Shown piece after piece: positions 5,730 through 6,042 of a stretch of DNA of 6,042 nt (the stretch's first letter is position 1; each line of letters opens with the position of its first letter). The position numbers and the translations under genes were made by a program. The notes under the pieces were generated by a model. That model ran no database searches and was not told where the DNA came from. It worked only from the letters and a program-made list of their open reading frames with translations. This DNA is from Bacteroides sp. (lineage in GTDB: Bacteria > Bacteroidota > Bacteroidia > Bacteroidales > Bacteroidaceae), in contig JAFYML010000172.1 in assembly GCA_017556595.1 (NCBI GenBank), forward strand, positions 1 through 6,042. Reading direction: 5' to 3'.

Positions 5730-6042
5730 TTATCTACCTGCAGCAGCAGCGGCAGCAGCACCACGGGCAGCACGAGTCAATTTAACTGCACAAACAACAG
5801 CTTCTTTTGCGTTGAGGAGTTCGAGGTTTTCGAATGCCAATTCTTTTACTTGGATAGCCTTACCCAATCCCAAGTGAGATACGTTTACGATAAGTTTCTC
5901 TGGGATGTTAGTATAAAGAGCTTTCACTTTCAACTTACGCATTTGCAATTGCAACTTACCACCGGCTTTCACACCTTCTGCCAAGCCTTCCAATTGTACT
6001 GGAACTTCCATTACGATAGGCTTTTCTTCGTTGATTTGCAAG
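5730..6042 (-). CDS. rplY: 50S ribosomal protein L25/general stress protein Ctc, C-terminal part (truncated by window edge)
   Basis: The frame is open to the right edge and ends with TAG at 5732-5730; 103 codons plus one base are visible, about half of the roughly 195-205-residue Ctc-type L25. What is seen is the C-terminal TL5/Ctc beta domain, with PIVMEVPVQLEGLAEGV, then LQMRKLKVKAL, NIPEKLIVNVSHLGLG and LLNAKEAVVCAVKLTRAARG, ending in a run of seven alanines and GR. L25 binds 5S rRNA in the large subunit; the N-terminal 5S-binding domain and the true start lie outside the window. The TTG at 6041 encodes an internal Leu rather than the start. Gene order rplY-pth is common in bacteria. The Ala-rich tail is encoded by GCA/GCG-type codons (5735-5760), a mildly repetitive stretch. 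Confidence 0.95.
   Translation of the reverse strand, partial: LQINEEKPIVMEVPVQLEGLAEGVKAGGKLQLQMRKLKVKALYTNIPEKLIVNVSHLGLGKAIQVKELAFENLELLNAKEAVVCAVKLTRAARGAAAAAAAGR

Noticed and set aside
5733..5760. GCA-rich repeat as a possible microsatellite
   Set aside because: It encodes the Ala-rich tail common in Bacteroidetes L25/Ctc proteins; codons are mixed and the run is short.

Overview
The window looks like chromosomal DNA from a Bacteroidales bacterium (Bacteroides/Prevotella-like). Four things point there: the proteins have a Bacteroidetes flavour (an L25/Ctc protein with an Ala-rich tail, and an epimerase followed by a carboxyltransferase of the succinate-to-propionate route); start codons lack strong Shine-Dalgarno sequences; the DNA is moderately AT-rich with AT-rich gaps; and there is a textbook Bacteroidetes promoter (TTTG-N19-TATCTTTG) before the antiporter gene. 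Genus cannot be fixed from this window alone.

Layout. Positions 1-1072 (minus) hold mce, then the first 205 codons of mmdA, which runs off the left edge. Together they encode steps that interconvert methylmalonyl-CoA epimers and decarboxylate methylmalonyl-CoA to propionyl-CoA. Positions 1073-1303 are a divergent control region with a 22-bp palindrome and the forward promoter. Positions 1304-3553 (plus) encode a large CPA2-type cation/proton antiporter with an added membrane region and two C-terminal RCK_C-like domains. It converges, 10 bp apart, on a minus-strand cluster at 3564-5553: pth (peptidyl-tRNA hydrolase), an S4-domain RNA-binding protein of the Hsp15 type (overlapping pth by ATGA), and a Gfo/Idh/MocA oxidoreductase. 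Upstream of this cluster (5730-6042, minus) lies the C-terminal half of rplY (ribosomal protein L25/Ctc), separated from pth by a strong hairpin terminator or attenuator.

How it fits together. The left part is fermentative propionate metabolism, the middle is ion and pH homeostasis, and the right part is a translation-maintenance cluster (5S-rRNA-binding L25, peptidyl-tRNA recycling, S4 RNA-binding protein) with an oxidoreductase of unknown substrate at its end.

These are mostly housekeeping genes. I see no mobile element, CRISPR array, tRNA or rRNA, and no convincing new multi-gene system. The points most worth a second look are two nearly identical GGGAAAA/TTTTCCC palindromes in separate gene leaders, the unusual domain layout of the antiporter, and the Asp-Phe repeat tail of the S4 protein.
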